NCBI GenBank assembly: GCA_039881145.1
Contig: JAYKKI010000061.1
Span: forward strand, 11,320,001-11,384,000
Direction: 5' to 3'
DNA length: 64,000 nt
Origin: Druceiella hillmani
Lineage: Eukaryota; Arthropoda; Insecta; Lepidoptera; Hepialidae
A program made the position numbers and the translations under genes. The notes under the pieces are model-generated. The model saw nothing but the letters and a program-made list of their open reading frames with translations, had not been told where the DNA came from and did not search any database. Shown in pieces: positions 48,330-60,291 of the stretch. Numbering within the stretch: position 1 is the stretch's first letter; every line of letters begins with the position of its first letter.

Positions 48330-50446
48330 GTGTGAATCGTAAGTTCCCATCTTATTCCCTTCAGAAGTTAGAAACTGTGTATGTATATTATATTACTTGT
48401 GAATCGTAAGTTCCCATCTTATTCCCTCCAGAAGTTAGAAACTGTGTATGTATATTATATTACGTGTGAATCGTAAGTTCCCATCTTATTCCCTTCAGAA
48501 GTTAGAAACTGTGTATGTATATTATATTACGTGTGAATCGTAATTTCCCATCTTATTCCCTTCAGAAGTTAGAAACTGTGTATGTATATTATATTACGTG
48601 TGAATCGTAAGTTCCCATCTTATTCCCTCCAGAAGTTAGAAACTGTGTATGTACATTATATTACGTGTGAATCGTAAGTTCCCATCTTATTCCCTTCAGA
48701 AGTTAGAAACTGTGTATGTATATTATATTACGTGTGAATTGTAAGTTCCCATCTTATTCCCTTCAGAAGTTAGAAACTGTGTATGTATATTATATTACGT
48801 GTGAATCGTAAGTTCCCATCTTATTCCCTTCAGAAGTTAGAAACTGTGTATGTATTTTATATTACGTGTGAATCGTAAGTTCCCATCTTATTCCCTTCAG
48901 AAGTTAGAAACTGTGTATGTATATTATATTACGTGTGAATCGTAAGTTCCCATCTTATTCCCTTCAGAAGTTAGAAACTGTGTATGTATATTATATTACT
49001 TGTGAATCGTAAGTTCCCATCTTATTCCCTTCAGAAGTTAGAAACTGTGTATGTATATTATATTACGTGTGAATCGTAAGTTCCCATCTTATTCCCTTCA
49101 GAAGTTAGAAACTGTGTATGTATTTTATATTACGTGTGAATTGTAAGTTCCCATCTTATTCCCTTCAGAAGTTAGAAACTGTGTATGTATATTATATTAC
49201 GTGTGAATCGTAAGTTCCCATCTTATTCCCTTCAGAAGTTAGAAACTGTGTATGTATATTATATTACGTGTGAATTGTAAGTTCCCATCTTATTCCCTTC
49301 AGAAGTTAGAAACTGTGTATGTATATTATATTACGTGTGAATCGTAAGTTCCCATCTTATTCCCTTCAGAAGTTAGAAACTGTGTATGTATTTTATATTA
49401 CGTGTGAATCGTAAGTTCCCATCTTATTCCCTTCAGAAGTTAGAAACTGTGTATGTATATTATATTACGTGTGAATCGTAAGTTCCCATCTTATTCCCTT
49501 CAGAAGTTAGAAACTGTGTATGTATATTATATTACGTGTGAATCGTAAGTTCCCATCTTATTCCCTTCAGAAGTTAGAAACTGTGTATGTATATTATATT
49601 ACGTGTGAATCGTAAGTTCCCATCTTATTCCCTTCAGAAGTTAGAAACTGTGTATGTATTTTATATTACGTGTGAATCGTAAGTTCCCATCTTATTCCCT
49701 TCAGAAGTTAGAAACTGTGTATGTATATTATATTACGTGTGAATCGTAAGTTCCCATCTTATTCCCTTCAGAAGTTAGAAACTGTGTATGTATTTTATAT
49801 TACGTGTGAATCGTAAGTTCCCATCTTATTCCCTTCAGAAGTTAGAAACTGTGTATGTATTTTATATTACGTGTGAATCGTAAGTTCCCATCTTATTCCC
49901 TTCAGAAGTTAGAAACTGTGTATGTATATTATATTACGTGTGAATCGTAAGTTCCCATCTTATTCCCTTCAGAAGTTAGAAACTGTGTATGTATTTTATA
50001 TTACGTGTGAATCGTAAGTTCCCATCTTATTCCCTTCAGAAGTTAGAAACTGTGTATGTATTTTATATTACGTGTGAATCGTAAGTTCCCATCTTATTCC
50101 CTTCAGAAGTTAGAAACTGTGTATGTATATTATATTACGTGTGAATCGTAAGTTCCCATCTTATTCCCTTCAGAAGTTAGAAACTGTGTATGTATTTTAT
50201 ATTACGTGTGAATCGTAAGTTCCCATCTTATTCCCTTCAGAAGTTAGAAACTGTGTATGTATTTTATATTACGTGTGAATCGTAAGTTCCCATCTTATTC
50301 CCTTCAGAAGTTAGAAACTGTGTATGTATATTATATTACGTGTGAATCGTAAGTTCCCATCTTATTCCCTTCAGAAGTTAGAAACTGTGTATGTATATTA
50401 TATTACGTGTGAATCGTAAGTTCCCATCTTCAGAAGTTAGAAACTC
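48330..50446. repeat. 67-bp satellite array, 31 full units plus one partial
   Basis: GTGTGAATCGTAAGTTCCCA opens each unit; units start at 48330 + 67n without slippage through 50407. The last unit has lost about 11 bases (CCCATCTTCAGAAG). Units differ at very few positions. The main split is GTATGTATATTATATT (type A) against GTATGTATTTTATATT (type B), plus rare CCCTCC, ATTGTAAG and ACTTGTG variants. Counting units from the left, B occurs at 8, 12, 16 and 20, then at 22, 23, 25, 26, 28 and 29, so higher-order units of four and then of three are present. It lies inside the esterase intron and is noncoding. Confidence 0.98.
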
Positions 50447-52374
50447 TGATATATGAATAAGCAGATAGGAGATGTTGGCATAACAATAGGGCCCCATTCG
50501 AACCCTTCGGGTATCGAACCCTTAGAAGGTAACAAAATATACTGTAGTTACACAGTATTTTCAAAATCTCTTGTACTATGGAATAGCAAAAATAAAACGA
50601 AAAAGCATGTTTATATGCTTTGAAATTAAACAAAACCTTCCTCAAATCAAACTGATGCGAATGTTTATTTATAAAAACTCTACCCGTGATCTATAGATGG
50701 GACTTGATTTCATTATTTTACATTGTACTGTAGTCATATTAATTGTATTGTAGTCATATTAATATTAAAAGTTACATGTTCCTTTTGTGACGAGGTTGGA
50801 AAAAATAATATAACTTAAGACGAACATATTCTTCCCTACATATAAAGTATATGACATGTGTTTACAAGTTTTCCACTATGCACTACCTACAATTTAAGCC
50901 AGTCAAAAAATAAAAGAAACGCGCATATTACTACTTTTTTTTTCATTTTTAAGCATAAAACGTTTCCCAAGACAGCTTAAAGAACCCTCATTAGAATCTA
51001 TCCAGGTCGAGCGGAGACGCCTTAAAAACTAATATATGACCTAAGAAAACAAGATGATTGGGAACCCTACCATATGACCAAAGAACTAAACGTATTTTTA
51101 AGTCGTAAAATACGTGTACTCAGTTGCAAATACTTGGAAATTATCGAGAAATATGCGCGTATATTTATTCACATAATCTCAATGTTATCTCGCAGGTATT
51201 TACTGTTAGAATGAGACGTGCAGGTGGTGCATTTCTTAGATAAGAAAGTGCCTTTTATTTTTTTTTATATTTTGCTATATAACTGTGACATTTTCATCGG
51301 AATTACTTGACATACATATTTCGCTTATTAAGATACTGCGGAGAAACTCTCGCCGACTTGCAAGATAATGTTTTTGCTCGTACTATAATAATACTGAAAG
51401 GAAAAACTCGAGAAAGTGGGAGTCTGGTAAAAGTCTGATCAAAGTAATCATAAGGGCGGCTACAGAAGACATTTAATATTTTGAACTTGGATGCCATCAG
51501 ATATTTTTACGGCCAACAGTATAATCCTCTGACTGCGTATATCCACTGTTCATTTAGTAAAACTTTAGAGAACTGGCTAATTCTTGCTACTTTGTAGCTA
51601 CGCCTTTAGGTAACCTAACTTTAATTCCGCTCCTTCTTTTGCTTTTGCACAGTAAGATTTAGATTCAAAATGAAAGTAGATCTTTTTCTATGAAAATATA
51701 GTGACAAATATATTTCTTGTACGCAGATTCTATTTCATTTGAGAAAAAGCTGAAAAATCAAATAAATATATACTTTTAATTTCAAAACTATGGGATCTAA
51801 AACTCTAAACACTTTCGTAAACATATATTTACAAGTAAATAATTTATTGTATAAAAATCAAAACCTGTTCCTTTTATTGTAGGAATAGGTAGAGAATAGG
51901 CTTCATTCCAAAACATTTTCATTTGTACGTGGTTTTCCAATATTCTGTCAACGTCTAAGATAAAACATAACAAGAGTGTAATAGTAACTTTTACGAAATC
52001 AACTGATCTGATTTGACACACGTATACCATTCACGCACAAAAATATTTATCAATATTCACTCTAATCCTAAATTCTTTACTTGTACTTAAAACTTTAAAT
52101 TAGATACCGATATTTAATTAAAATTATTCACTTTTGCAAATAAATGTCGGATAAACAAATAAAACAAACGTCGCAAAAGACACTTCATTAAGTATAAATG
52201 TGGTATCATCAGAATTGTTTATTGTACTTCTTTCGAAAGATTCGTAATATATACATAAAATAAAATTGTAACAGAGTACATTGAATATATTTTAAAAAGA
52301 GTGATTGATTTAGTATATAGAATTATAATAGAAGCCAGAAAAACTTTTTTTGGTTGTTGACGGAATGTTGAATT

Positions 52375-52525
52375 TATTTTAATTAGAGCGGGTATTACGC
52401 AAAATCTACTGGACGGATTTCGATGAAATTTGGTATCGTAATAGTAAATTTCCCAAATACCCAGAAGCAGCATATAAGAGAAAAAAAATCCTAATTACTC
52501 GCGAACGAAGCCATAGCTAGTAATA
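52375..52525. mobile_element. Transposon remnant ('GGACGGATTTCGATGAAATT')
   Basis: TCTACTGGACGGATTTCGAT, then GAAATTTGGTATCG, then CGCGAACGAAGCCATAGCTA. I recall this order ('ctg.acggatt..atgaaatttgg' then 'cg.gcgaagcc...agctagt') from one of the commonest noncoding repeats of lepidopteran genomes. Class not assigned. Confidence 0.5.
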
Positions 52526-52720
52526 AAAATATTATTGATACAATAGCGATATTGTTGACACAATAGCGTCATTTATTGATACAATAGCGTCATTTAATTC
52601 CCTGCCAAATAACATTAAAACTAAAATTGTATCCTCTGCTTTAACAGACCTTTATAAAGCATTATACATTGTTTTTTCTACAAATAATTTAAAAAAAATT
52701 GTTAGTTTATTGAAAATTAG
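52526..52720 (+). repeat. Small direct repeat and possible LINE tail
   Basis: TTGATACAATAGCG or a one-base variant occurs three times (about 52536-52590). It is followed by a frame reading FNSLPNNIKTKIVSSALTD, loosely like the 'FNxLPxxI+' end of LINE reverse transcriptases. The match is short and the call weak. Confidence 0.3.
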
Positions 52721-52833
52721 CAAATGGTGCTGTATCGTTTAGAATTAGATACAGAAACGAAGCCTTTGACGTATCTGTCTGACTTGCACAAAACAGCTGA
52801 TTTGTGACTACTGGTCAATTAAAAAATAATTAC

Positions 52834-53117
52834 CCAGTCTTAGCAAAGTTAGTCCACATCTTCACCATGCGCCTGGCCACAGCTAATTCTGGCGAATTCT
52901 CATCGAGTCTGAGGTTAAGATTTCCAAAGTGGAACAGGTAGCCCAACTCGTCGCCGTGACAAGCGCCGGGGTGCTGTAAGCCGAGCATGCGCTTGAAGAG
53001 ACCGAGGGCGCCGTCGAAAGCAAATCGGTAGAGGTAGACCTGCTGCTTGGGTACCATAGATTGCTGCTTCCTTATGGAGGTGATAGTTGGGACCATGAAG
53101 AGGGCGTCCGTGAAAAG
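52834..53117 (-). CDS. Carboxyl/cholinesterase, penultimate coding exon
   Basis: Exon of 284 bp, phase 0 at the start (acceptor CTATTTCTACTTTCAG, first codon CTT) and phase 2 at the end (donor GG|GTAATT). It encodes 94 residues: LFTDALFMVPTITSIRKQQS, VYLYRFAFDG, then PGACHGDELGYLFHFGN and MVKMWTNFAKT. The YxYRF strand and the GA-C-HGDELGYLF motif are diagnostic of the COesterase family. The His of HGDE (codon 52956-52958) is the expected catalytic-triad histidine; serine and acid residues would be on upstream exons. The open frame runs past the acceptor to 53162, but those residues are intron. The family includes juvenile hormone esterases, antennal esterases and detoxifying enzymes; which one this is cannot be decided here. 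Confidence 0.95.
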
Positions 53118-54331
53118 CTGAAAGTAGAAATAGTGAGTCATCATTTTATTAAAGAGTTTCAATTAACCAGCGGTTTCCTTCTAGCATTTAGGGTGTGAAC
53201 AAAAAATAATTAATTAAAGTTTATGTGTACTGGTAGCGGTTGTTTCCAATAATGTTTGGATATACTTTACACTTAAAACATTAATCTAAACCAGGGATTC
53301 CCAACCTTTTTTTAGGTTAAATTTCCCCGGGTTTAAAAAAATATGTTCATGCCCAATATTTTTTCACTGTTACAATAAAAAAACTCATCGTTTTCACGAC
53401 ATTTACTTCTCAATTACAAACATAATTAAATAAATTAAATGCTTTGGTGTTTACGTTTAAAAATAATTAAGTATGATACTATAGTATGTAATACCATTAT
53501 AAAAGTATAATAATAAAATTGTATTAATGCTATGTTCGTGCCCGTATAACACTAAATGAATTATTGAGACACTTTCAGACTTCAAATGGGTTTTTCTTTA
53601 GAATGTCCGAACAAGTTAGGACTCCTTTATAATCTCTTTACGCCTGGTTGAGAAGTTCTGATCTAAAGGAATGTTAACCTAACAAATAATAATATCGCCT
53701 ACTTTTTGCGTAAATATTTAACTTATAACAAAATTTAATTATACACTTTACGTTTGCGCTTACCCATCTATGAACAATTAACTAATAGACCAATAAATGT
53801 TCTAGTTGCTGGAAATTACCTAATTGGATTTTTTATTATATTTTTCTGATAAAGAAAAAATAAAATTGATATAATTTTATAATTTTATGCGATTTAAAAT
53901 AATTTCTTTTTTTTAATAATTCCAAATTTCGAATTAAAAAAATCAAACAAAAATACGTAACCCTAATTATATCAAAATGATTTTATTATCTTCACTTTTT
54001 AAAACTTAATGCTTTTTAATATAAAACTAAAGAATAGCATAAAATCATTTCCAGCAACGACGACTTTATTTGGTCGATTAGTATATTTTTTAGGCGTCTT
54101 TGCGAAAATCGTACGCCCATTAAGATTAAATATATGTTGTATGTTTTCTATTATAAGCAAGTATATACAGTGGTGTGCTTTTCTTTAGAACTTTTTAATG
54201 TTGATTTTAATTCTTCCAGATACGATATGAATAAACACTACATTCATTCGCCGTACACTTTATATGTTATTTGGGAAAATATTTTCAATACTAACCTAAA
54301 CGATATTATCTGAATTATTATATGATTTTAT
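53118..54331. other. AT-rich, probably esterase intron
   Basis: Lies upstream of the penultimate exon on the gene strand. No further esterase exon was recognised. Confidence 0.5.
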
Positions 54332-54376
54332 ATGATTTCAAAAATGTATTGTTTAGCAATACATTTTTGAAATCAT
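54332..54376. repeat. Perfect hairpin, 20-bp arms, 5-base loop
   Basis: Arms 54332-54351 and 54357-54376 (ATGATTTCAAAAATGTATTG and its exact inverse). Preceded by a doubled TATGATTTTA. Confidence 0.92.
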
Positions 54377-55920
54377 CCACGCAAAATGAACGAAAAAATA
54401 AATACGCAATCTTTTACTCTTTATGATAATATTTCACACAAAAAAAACCTAATATGTTTAGATTCATAGTATAAATATGGATAATTACCTACACTCATGG
54501 ACACATCGTATTGTGTATTTGTATTCATTTAGAATACAATACGTTCGATGCGCATATTTCTATTGTCTACGCACAGAGAAAATTTTTATTTAATTAATTT
54601 ATGTGTATAGGAGTTAAGGACTATCTTTGGAAAATTATAAATTTTCCACGTTCCAAATTGAGGATGTGGATATCTGTAACGACTTCATAAGTTTTTTTTA
54701 TTTACAGTACAGAACATTAAAAATAACAAACTTTTTTTGGATACGCTTGATGCGTATCCATTTAATACTATCGTTAAATGGTTTAGTACAATAATATTTT
54801 TAATATATTGTTACTAAATTAATATATTTATTATCTGTTATACGTATATTAGATATAACAAGAAAATTAACGATTAATATATTTACATTTCGATGACAAA
54901 TACGTATATTTACCTATGCTACGAACACTTAACGCTCTTCATTCCCAAATAAGATAAATGATTTTACTAATACTCGGTTACTGTGTTCGCTGCCAAATTA
55001 TGGAATAAATAAGATTGAGATGAAAAATATTCCTCATGAGTACATCCGTTCAAAAGATATATCAAAAAGATAATACCTCTCACAATTCCATAATGCTCAA
55101 ATACATGTCGATTTAAGCATGTAGCGAATCAATTGCAAGAAGGACGGAAAAAGTCTAACAACCGGGAGAGAAATAGAATAAAACAAAAAGTGTACGCATG
55201 CGCGAAAACAAACAAAAATGTCGCTCACTACTGCTATCAGCTATTTATATGTTAAGTGTGTCGAAAATAAACTGTCAAAATTGTATAGCATTTATTTATC
55301 TATTTATGATTGATTTCTTACTTAGTTTATTTATAAATCCATAATAAACCCTCACATATAGTTGTTGTAAATATAATTTACAACATTATATTTATGACAT
55401 AACACACTATGACTTCCTTCAATCGCATTTTGCCATATTCTTGATACTGGCTATTTTTAAATGACCATCTTTTATGTAAATTTATATAAAGATTTTATTA
55501 AATATTTACATGGATTTGTAATGACATTTTATTAATTTTTCTGAATGCAGAGTATTAAGATCTTCTTATACGAATTTAGTATAGTCTATAAACTTACACC
55601 TAGTTTATATTTTTAATATTTAACTCAACGTATTTATCTTGCCTTTAAGCATGTTTGCAACTTTTAAGTGTAATTTTAAGTGTAATTTATATAACTTTTA
55701 AGTGTAATTTATGCGCGCTTTTAAGTATACGTGTACGTATGTACGTATGTATTGAAATACATACACCACATGTGTATATATTTCAACAGCGAGTAATGTA
55801 TATAGTTCATTCATATTAATTTATCTCTCGCTTTGTCTGCCGTTTACCCTTACTACTCGTATTGATAGGTTTAGATCGCCAAAGAAGTTAATTCCTGTCA
55901 TTTGTACCGAGTTTCACACA
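54377..55920. other. AT-rich stretch, nothing recognised
   Basis: A 9-bp hairpin (TGGATACGC) occurs at about 54739-54761 and a short AACTTTTAAGTGTAATTT duplication at about 55660-55710. No gene. Confidence 0.5.
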
Positions 55921-56204
55921 AATTTGTTTTCTTTTGTTTTGTCCTTTTAACGTTTCGTTTGGAAGCTTTATATTTTAAAATTTGTTTTCTTTTGTTTTGT
56001 CCTTTTAACGTTTCGTTTGGAAGCTTTATATTTTAAAATTTGTTTTCTTTTGTTTTGTCCTTTTAACGTTTCGTTTGGAAGCTTTATATTTTAAAATTTG
56101 TTTTCTTTTGTTTTGTCCTTTTAACGTTTCGTTTGGAAGCTTTATATTTTAAAATTTGTTTTCTTTTGTTTTGTCCTTTTAACGTTTCGTTTGGAAGCTT
56201 TATA
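55921..56204. repeat. 58-bp minisatellite, five copies, identical units
   Basis: Units start at 55921, 55979, 56037, 56095 and 56153 (TTTGTTTTCTTTTGTTTTGT ... CGTTTCGTTTGGAAGC). No difference was seen between complete units. The last stops after GCTTTATA. Confidence 0.97.
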
Positions 56205-57915
56205 ACCCACTCTTTTAATTGTTACTCCACATGACACATGAAAATAAAAAAAAAGTTTAGTTTTTTATTTGCCCACTCGAAAATTTCTACATAACATGTG
56301 ATAAAATCATATAAATTATGTTTTATCATTAAACCAACGTTCTAGTTTCCACTTCAAAGGATTCTGGGAAAAACGGCTGTTATGGATACGTGACCTGATA
56401 AGGGTTCAGCTTTTTTCCTTTTAAGGTGTGGAAAAGATTGAAAAATGTATGATATCACTCAAATTTTCCAAGAATTACTTCCGTTTAGGTAAATAGTCAT
56501 TTGCGACGGAAATTACGTTAAATACCAATAAAAATATATGAAGCGTAGTCTTTCGTATTGGTAATTACATTAAATACCAATAAAAATACGTTTTGTCTTT
56601 CTCTCTTAAAACATATTTTTAAGAAATAAACCCCGATACCGACTTATACATATATACATAGATAATGTAGTTTTCATTCATAAATATTTAAGACGATATA
56701 GAATACTAATGACAGTAGTACCATTTCTCCAATTCCTAATTGACAATCATATTTCTTCTTAGCTTCTTAACTTCAATACTGAACAATTATGTTTTACTTG
56801 TCATATCAACATATAACATTCCGATTTTCCACCAATTTCATTAATTCCATCCAATAAAATAATATGGAGATTATAATTCTGTCCACTGCCATGCTAGCAG
56901 TACACCGCAGCCCAAATCATACATTCGATTTTTCCATTAAGGTGTAAAGTGCTAAATTTACCCTTTTTCTGGAACTGGTTTTCATTAATATTCCTTGATT
57001 CTCCAATATAATCCGTAGGTTTTAAATTTGTAAGGTGTATTAAGTGTAGTTAAATAAAAAAACCTCGACGTGAAGAAAGAATTATATATAAAATAATATC
57101 TAGACTACAAATGGTACAACAATAAAATACATAGAAAATGTCATTTTTTACGATAGTACAAGAAAGCTAGACAAATATGAAAATTATTCTGCCTAACTTA
57201 TATTTATTATTAAGTAATTTTATTTAAAATTTATTTCTGAGTAAGGATACTATATCCAAAAAGATTGATTGAAAAGTTATGAAAGGTTTGCGTGTGACGC
57301 AGACGACCAACAATAATTGGAGAAAGTATGGTATAAATATTAAATTTTTCATTGATTCCGTGGTGTGTTGAGTTGATCACAGACTAACGGTTTACAACAG
57401 TGGGAGATGTCGTGGGGTACTGGGTTCAATATCAAGCTGCTCATGGAGCGGAGCTGATGTGATAATTGTGATGATGTACCTAAAATGCCACAGTACGGTG
57501 ACGTACAGCAGTACTATTAGTGCGAGAAGCTATGCACTGTGATCTCCAAGCCGTCTGTCCGCCATGGTGATAATGTATATTACGATTACCTCCAATGATA
57601 AACATATTGAGAGAGGTCTATATCTGGAAGTGGAAGGAGACAAATTGTTTTTTTTTAAGTATTTAACTCGTTATGCACATATCCCAGAAGAATTGGTTCT
57701 ACAAAAATTGGAACGATTCTAGCCGAATCTCGCCGATTCAAACACTAGGAGTTAAAACGAGATAACGGAGAAAAGGACGGAACATACGACGGAACTATCG
57801 GAGACGGCAGACGTTTAGTTGGTGGTGCGTGCTTCTAATTGTGCGGTAAGTCGGTAGTTGTTGGTCGCTCACTGACCGCCTACAAAAGTGGACCGCTTGC
57901 GTTGCGCGTTATGAT
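56205..57915. other. Unassigned flank of the piggyBac insertion
   Basis: 56205-57350 is AT-rich without features, except a doubled ATTACGTTAAATACCAATAAAAATA-like phrase near 56510-56590. 57360-57915 is GC-richer (GTGGGAGATGTCGTGGGG, CATGGAGCGGAGCTGATG, GACCGCCTACAAAAGTGG), has no long frame and may be an older repeat into which the piggyBac element jumped. GGGTTCAATATC at about 57421 is faintly like a B box. Confidence 0.4.
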
Positions 57916-57919
57916 TTAA

Positions 57920-57978
57920 CCCGACGAGCGTAAGGTTAGAATATGTAACACCGAGCGCCAAGTGGGTATAACACACCC
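57920..57978. repeat. piggyBac left end: TIR and subterminal palindrome
   Basis: CCCGACGAGCGTAAGGTT followed after 26 bp by GGGTATAACACACCC. The terminal repeat differs from the right one by an A for G at the fifth base. Confidence 0.9.
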
Positions 57979-58288
57979 TGATAGTAATTGTGGGATTTTA
58001 ATACAATATTATTTTTATAACTTATTTTATTGAGTACTAAATTAATATTTACTTCTATTTTGAACTATATTTATAGATGAAATGAAAAAATAAATGAGAT
58101 ATATTATTTATTAAGGGAACTAAGTAAATGGACAATTTAAACTTATATTTATTGCTTAAGGCACATAGTCATCACTTTTTGTCAAAAATATAAAAACAAA
58201 AACAACATAAAGTATTTTTTCTTCTAATAAACTAAACGTCAAAACAAAATAATACTTTTATCTTATCAGAAAACTAATAAAAAATGAC

Positions 58289-59821
58289 TTATTCATCTTG
58301 AGATCTAGTGCACTTATCACGGACGAAAATGGCATGTTCCATACATAAATAACGCTTACATTGGTAACAAACGTATTTACTTTTACGATCTTTTTTTGCA
58401 GGATATAATTCACATCTCCTTATTGTTCTGGCTACTTTTTGTGTACTTGAAAATTCACCAACATGATCTTGGATCCTTTTACGAAGTTCTATTGGTAAAT
58501 GAAGGTTTTCCTTTCTGTTGCCTAAATGTTCTGAAATCAATTCTATTCCTAAATCTCTGATGAAATCTCTACGCTTTACTGGCGAGTTATTCTTATTAGC
58601 TTTATAGATTATCATGCTATTTATACCTGACATATTCAAAATGGCATAAAAAATTACCATTGGCCATCTTTTTGTATTGCGTGAAGCATCATAATTGCTA
58701 CATAATTGGTCCACAACATCTACACCTCCTTTCGTTCGGTTGTAAAATGTAATCATTTCAGGCTTTTGTTTCTCTAAACTTGTAGGATCAATCTTATGAT
58801 CATGGTGTAATGTCGACATCATCAAGACCACCTTATTTTTCTTTGGCACATAGGATGCTAAAGAGATATCACTTTGAAAACCAAATACAGTGCTTGGTAT
58901 ATCTCTGTTACGTTTTTCAAGCATTTTCTTTGGAATTTCAAGCTTATTTTTGCGAATAGTCCCTGTGCTCGTCAAACGATGTTCCTTCAGCAAATGTAAC
59001 AATAATGAATAGCTAGTAAACCAGTTATTAAAGGTTACATTGCGGTTAGTCTTTGAAATTGGAGCTACAAGCCTATCTACAACGTCAATGACTTTATGAC
59101 TAAGTGCGTACGGACCTGATGGCTGTTTTCCCGGGTAAATTTCAAGATTGATAGTGTAAAACGATTTCGAGTCCACTAAAGCGAAAATTTTTAAACCATA
59201 TTTGCTGGGTTTGTTCGGCATGTACTGGCGAAAACTGCAACGGCCACGAAATGATGGAAGTTTTTCATCAATAGTAGTGTACTCAGATTGTGTATATGTA
59301 GACTGGCAACATGCAACAAACTTTTCAAAAATAGAACGAACAGCAGCCAAATTGTCAATACTTTTTCGTTCTTGACGTGTAGTCTTGTCATCAAATCGTA
59401 AACAATTCTGAATAAATTGAAATCTTTTCAGTGTCATAGTTGTTCTAAATATCTCGATTCCAGATCCATCACTCCTCCACAAATCTTTCAAATTTAGATG
59501 ATTCGATTTGAAACTCCCAGCTAAATACAACAGTCCAATAAAAGCTTTCAATTCTGCTGTGGTAACATCAGCCATCACATATGTCTTTGAGTGACTATTT
59601 TGGCATGTCACTCGTCTGACACTAATTTGAATGTTTGTGTGACTTACTATTTCTTGCAAAATGTCATTAGTAATAAATAGGCTCCAACACTCATCAGCTG
59701 TTTTCGCATTTTGTTCAATAGGTTTTACGCCTTGCTTTTCTCTGACAATATTTTCCGACCTAGTATGTACGTTAGACCTTTTTGGTACTGTAAACCATTT
59801 TGTTCCATTCTTCCCTAACAA
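58289..59821 (-). CDS. piggyBac transposase, 510-codon body, catalytic Asp replaced
   Basis: A DDE/DDD-type transposase that would cut and paste the element at TTAA. Numbering from codon 59819-59821 (TTG, not a true start), the N-terminal alpha-helical domain includes LKAFIGLLYLAG (91-102). FRGRCSFRQYMPNKPSKYGL lies at 191-210, the first catalytic Asp at D217 (ALVDSKS), and NKLEIPKK at 292-299. GGVDVVDQ (365-372) holds the third Asp (D368, with D371) and RWPM is at 385-388. A Cys/His-rich C-terminal zinc-binding domain follows (C470, C485, C488, C493, H496, C504). The usual DNWFTS second-Asp motif reads FNNWFTS: codon 59027-59029 is AAT, so the residue is N265. The true N-terminus is in another frame (59881-60015), so this frame has no ATG of its own at the right place. 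Family full length is about 580-610 residues; the body here is complete. Confidence 0.93.
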   Translation of the reverse strand: MLGKNGTKWFTVPKRSNVHTRSENIVREKQGVKPIEQNAKTADECWSLFITNDILQEIVSHTNIQISVRRVTCQNSHSKTYVMADVTTAELKAFIGLLYLAGSFKSNHLNLKDLWRSDGSGIEIFRTTMTLKRFQFIQNCLRFDDKTTRQERKSIDNLAAVRSIFEKFVACCQSTYTQSEYTTIDEKLPSFRGRCSFRQYMPNKPSKYGLKIFALVDSKSFYTINLEIYPGKQPSGPYALSHKVIDVVDRLVAPISKTNRNVTFNNWFTSYSLLLHLLKEHRLTSTGTIRKNKLEIPKKMLEKRNRDIPSTVFGFQSDISLASYVPKKNKVVLMMSTLHHDHKIDPTSLEKQKPEMITFYNRTKGGVDVVDQLCSNYDASRNTKRWPMVIFYAILNMSGINSMIIYKANKNNSPVKRRDFIRDLGIELISEHLGNRKENLHLPIELRKRIQDHVGEFSSTQKVARTIRRCELYPAKKDRKSKYVCYQCKRYLCMEHAIFVRDKCTRSQDE

Positions 59822-59880
59822 ATAGCTACCATTACCGTCACCATCACTATTTTCTAATTCTGCCCCCTGTTCTGCGTTAT

Positions 59881-60015
59881 CTAACTCCTGCTCTGTCTCA
59901 CTTTCACAGCTTCTTTCGCTAACATATCGTTGTCACTGCCGGATTCGTCAGAAGAACTGACTTCAGCTTCTTCGAAAAGTCGTAATAACCTACTTTGGTT
60001 ATCTTCGTACGACAT
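59881..60015 (-). pseudogene. piggyBac transposase N-terminus, out of frame
   Basis: ATG at 60013-60015 opens MSYEDNQSRLLRLFEEAEVS and an acidic, Ser-rich stretch typical of piggyBac N-termini. It stops at TAG 59881-59883 after 44 codons. The downstream frame is open back to a TGA at 59933-59935 and also reads acidic sequence (SETEQELDNAEQ). The two parts belong together and a small insertion or deletion lies between 59884 and 59932. Confidence 0.85.
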
Positions 60016-60291
60016 TATATGTACATAATATGTAGCCTGAAAATAAAACAAAACAAAGCAGGAAATTATAAAAACAAAATAAAATAAGTCTGCTCAAATT
60101 CGTTACGTGCAGCGTAAGGTAGGTTCAACGCACCCGTAGTCAACTTTGAACACCTCCACACAGTTCCCCGGACGGCGGTCGACTGAAGCGGTGGCAATTT
60201 TTGCTACCTTACCTCCCCCCACGCAGCTACTCAGACGCGCAAAACATAATAATAATTCGCTATTAAAATATTGATCGATTTATCTTGGTCT

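Larger units (their letters stand above)
44971..52833 (-). other. Esterase intron, 7.86 kb
   Basis: Donor G|GTAATT at 52833 downwards and acceptor TTTTTAAG ending at 44971, phase 2. The intron contains a CA microsatellite, a dead hAT-like transposase, a 67-bp satellite array and LINE-like scraps. Apart from these it is AT-rich with nothing recognised (45362-47179, 47771-48329, 50447-52370). Confidence 0.85.

Noticed and set aside
48330..50446. 67-bp array as a CRISPR or other repeat-spacer system
   Set aside because: There are no variable spacers; the whole unit is repeated. It is a eukaryotic satellite.
53118..53162. N-terminal extension of the esterase frame to a Met at 53162
   Set aside because: It lies upstream of a strong acceptor (CTATTTCTACTTTCAG) and is not esterase-like, so it is intron read-through.
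57410..57440. GGGTTCAATATC as a tRNA/SINE B box
   Set aside because: No matching A box at the right distance and no cloverleaf could be drawn.
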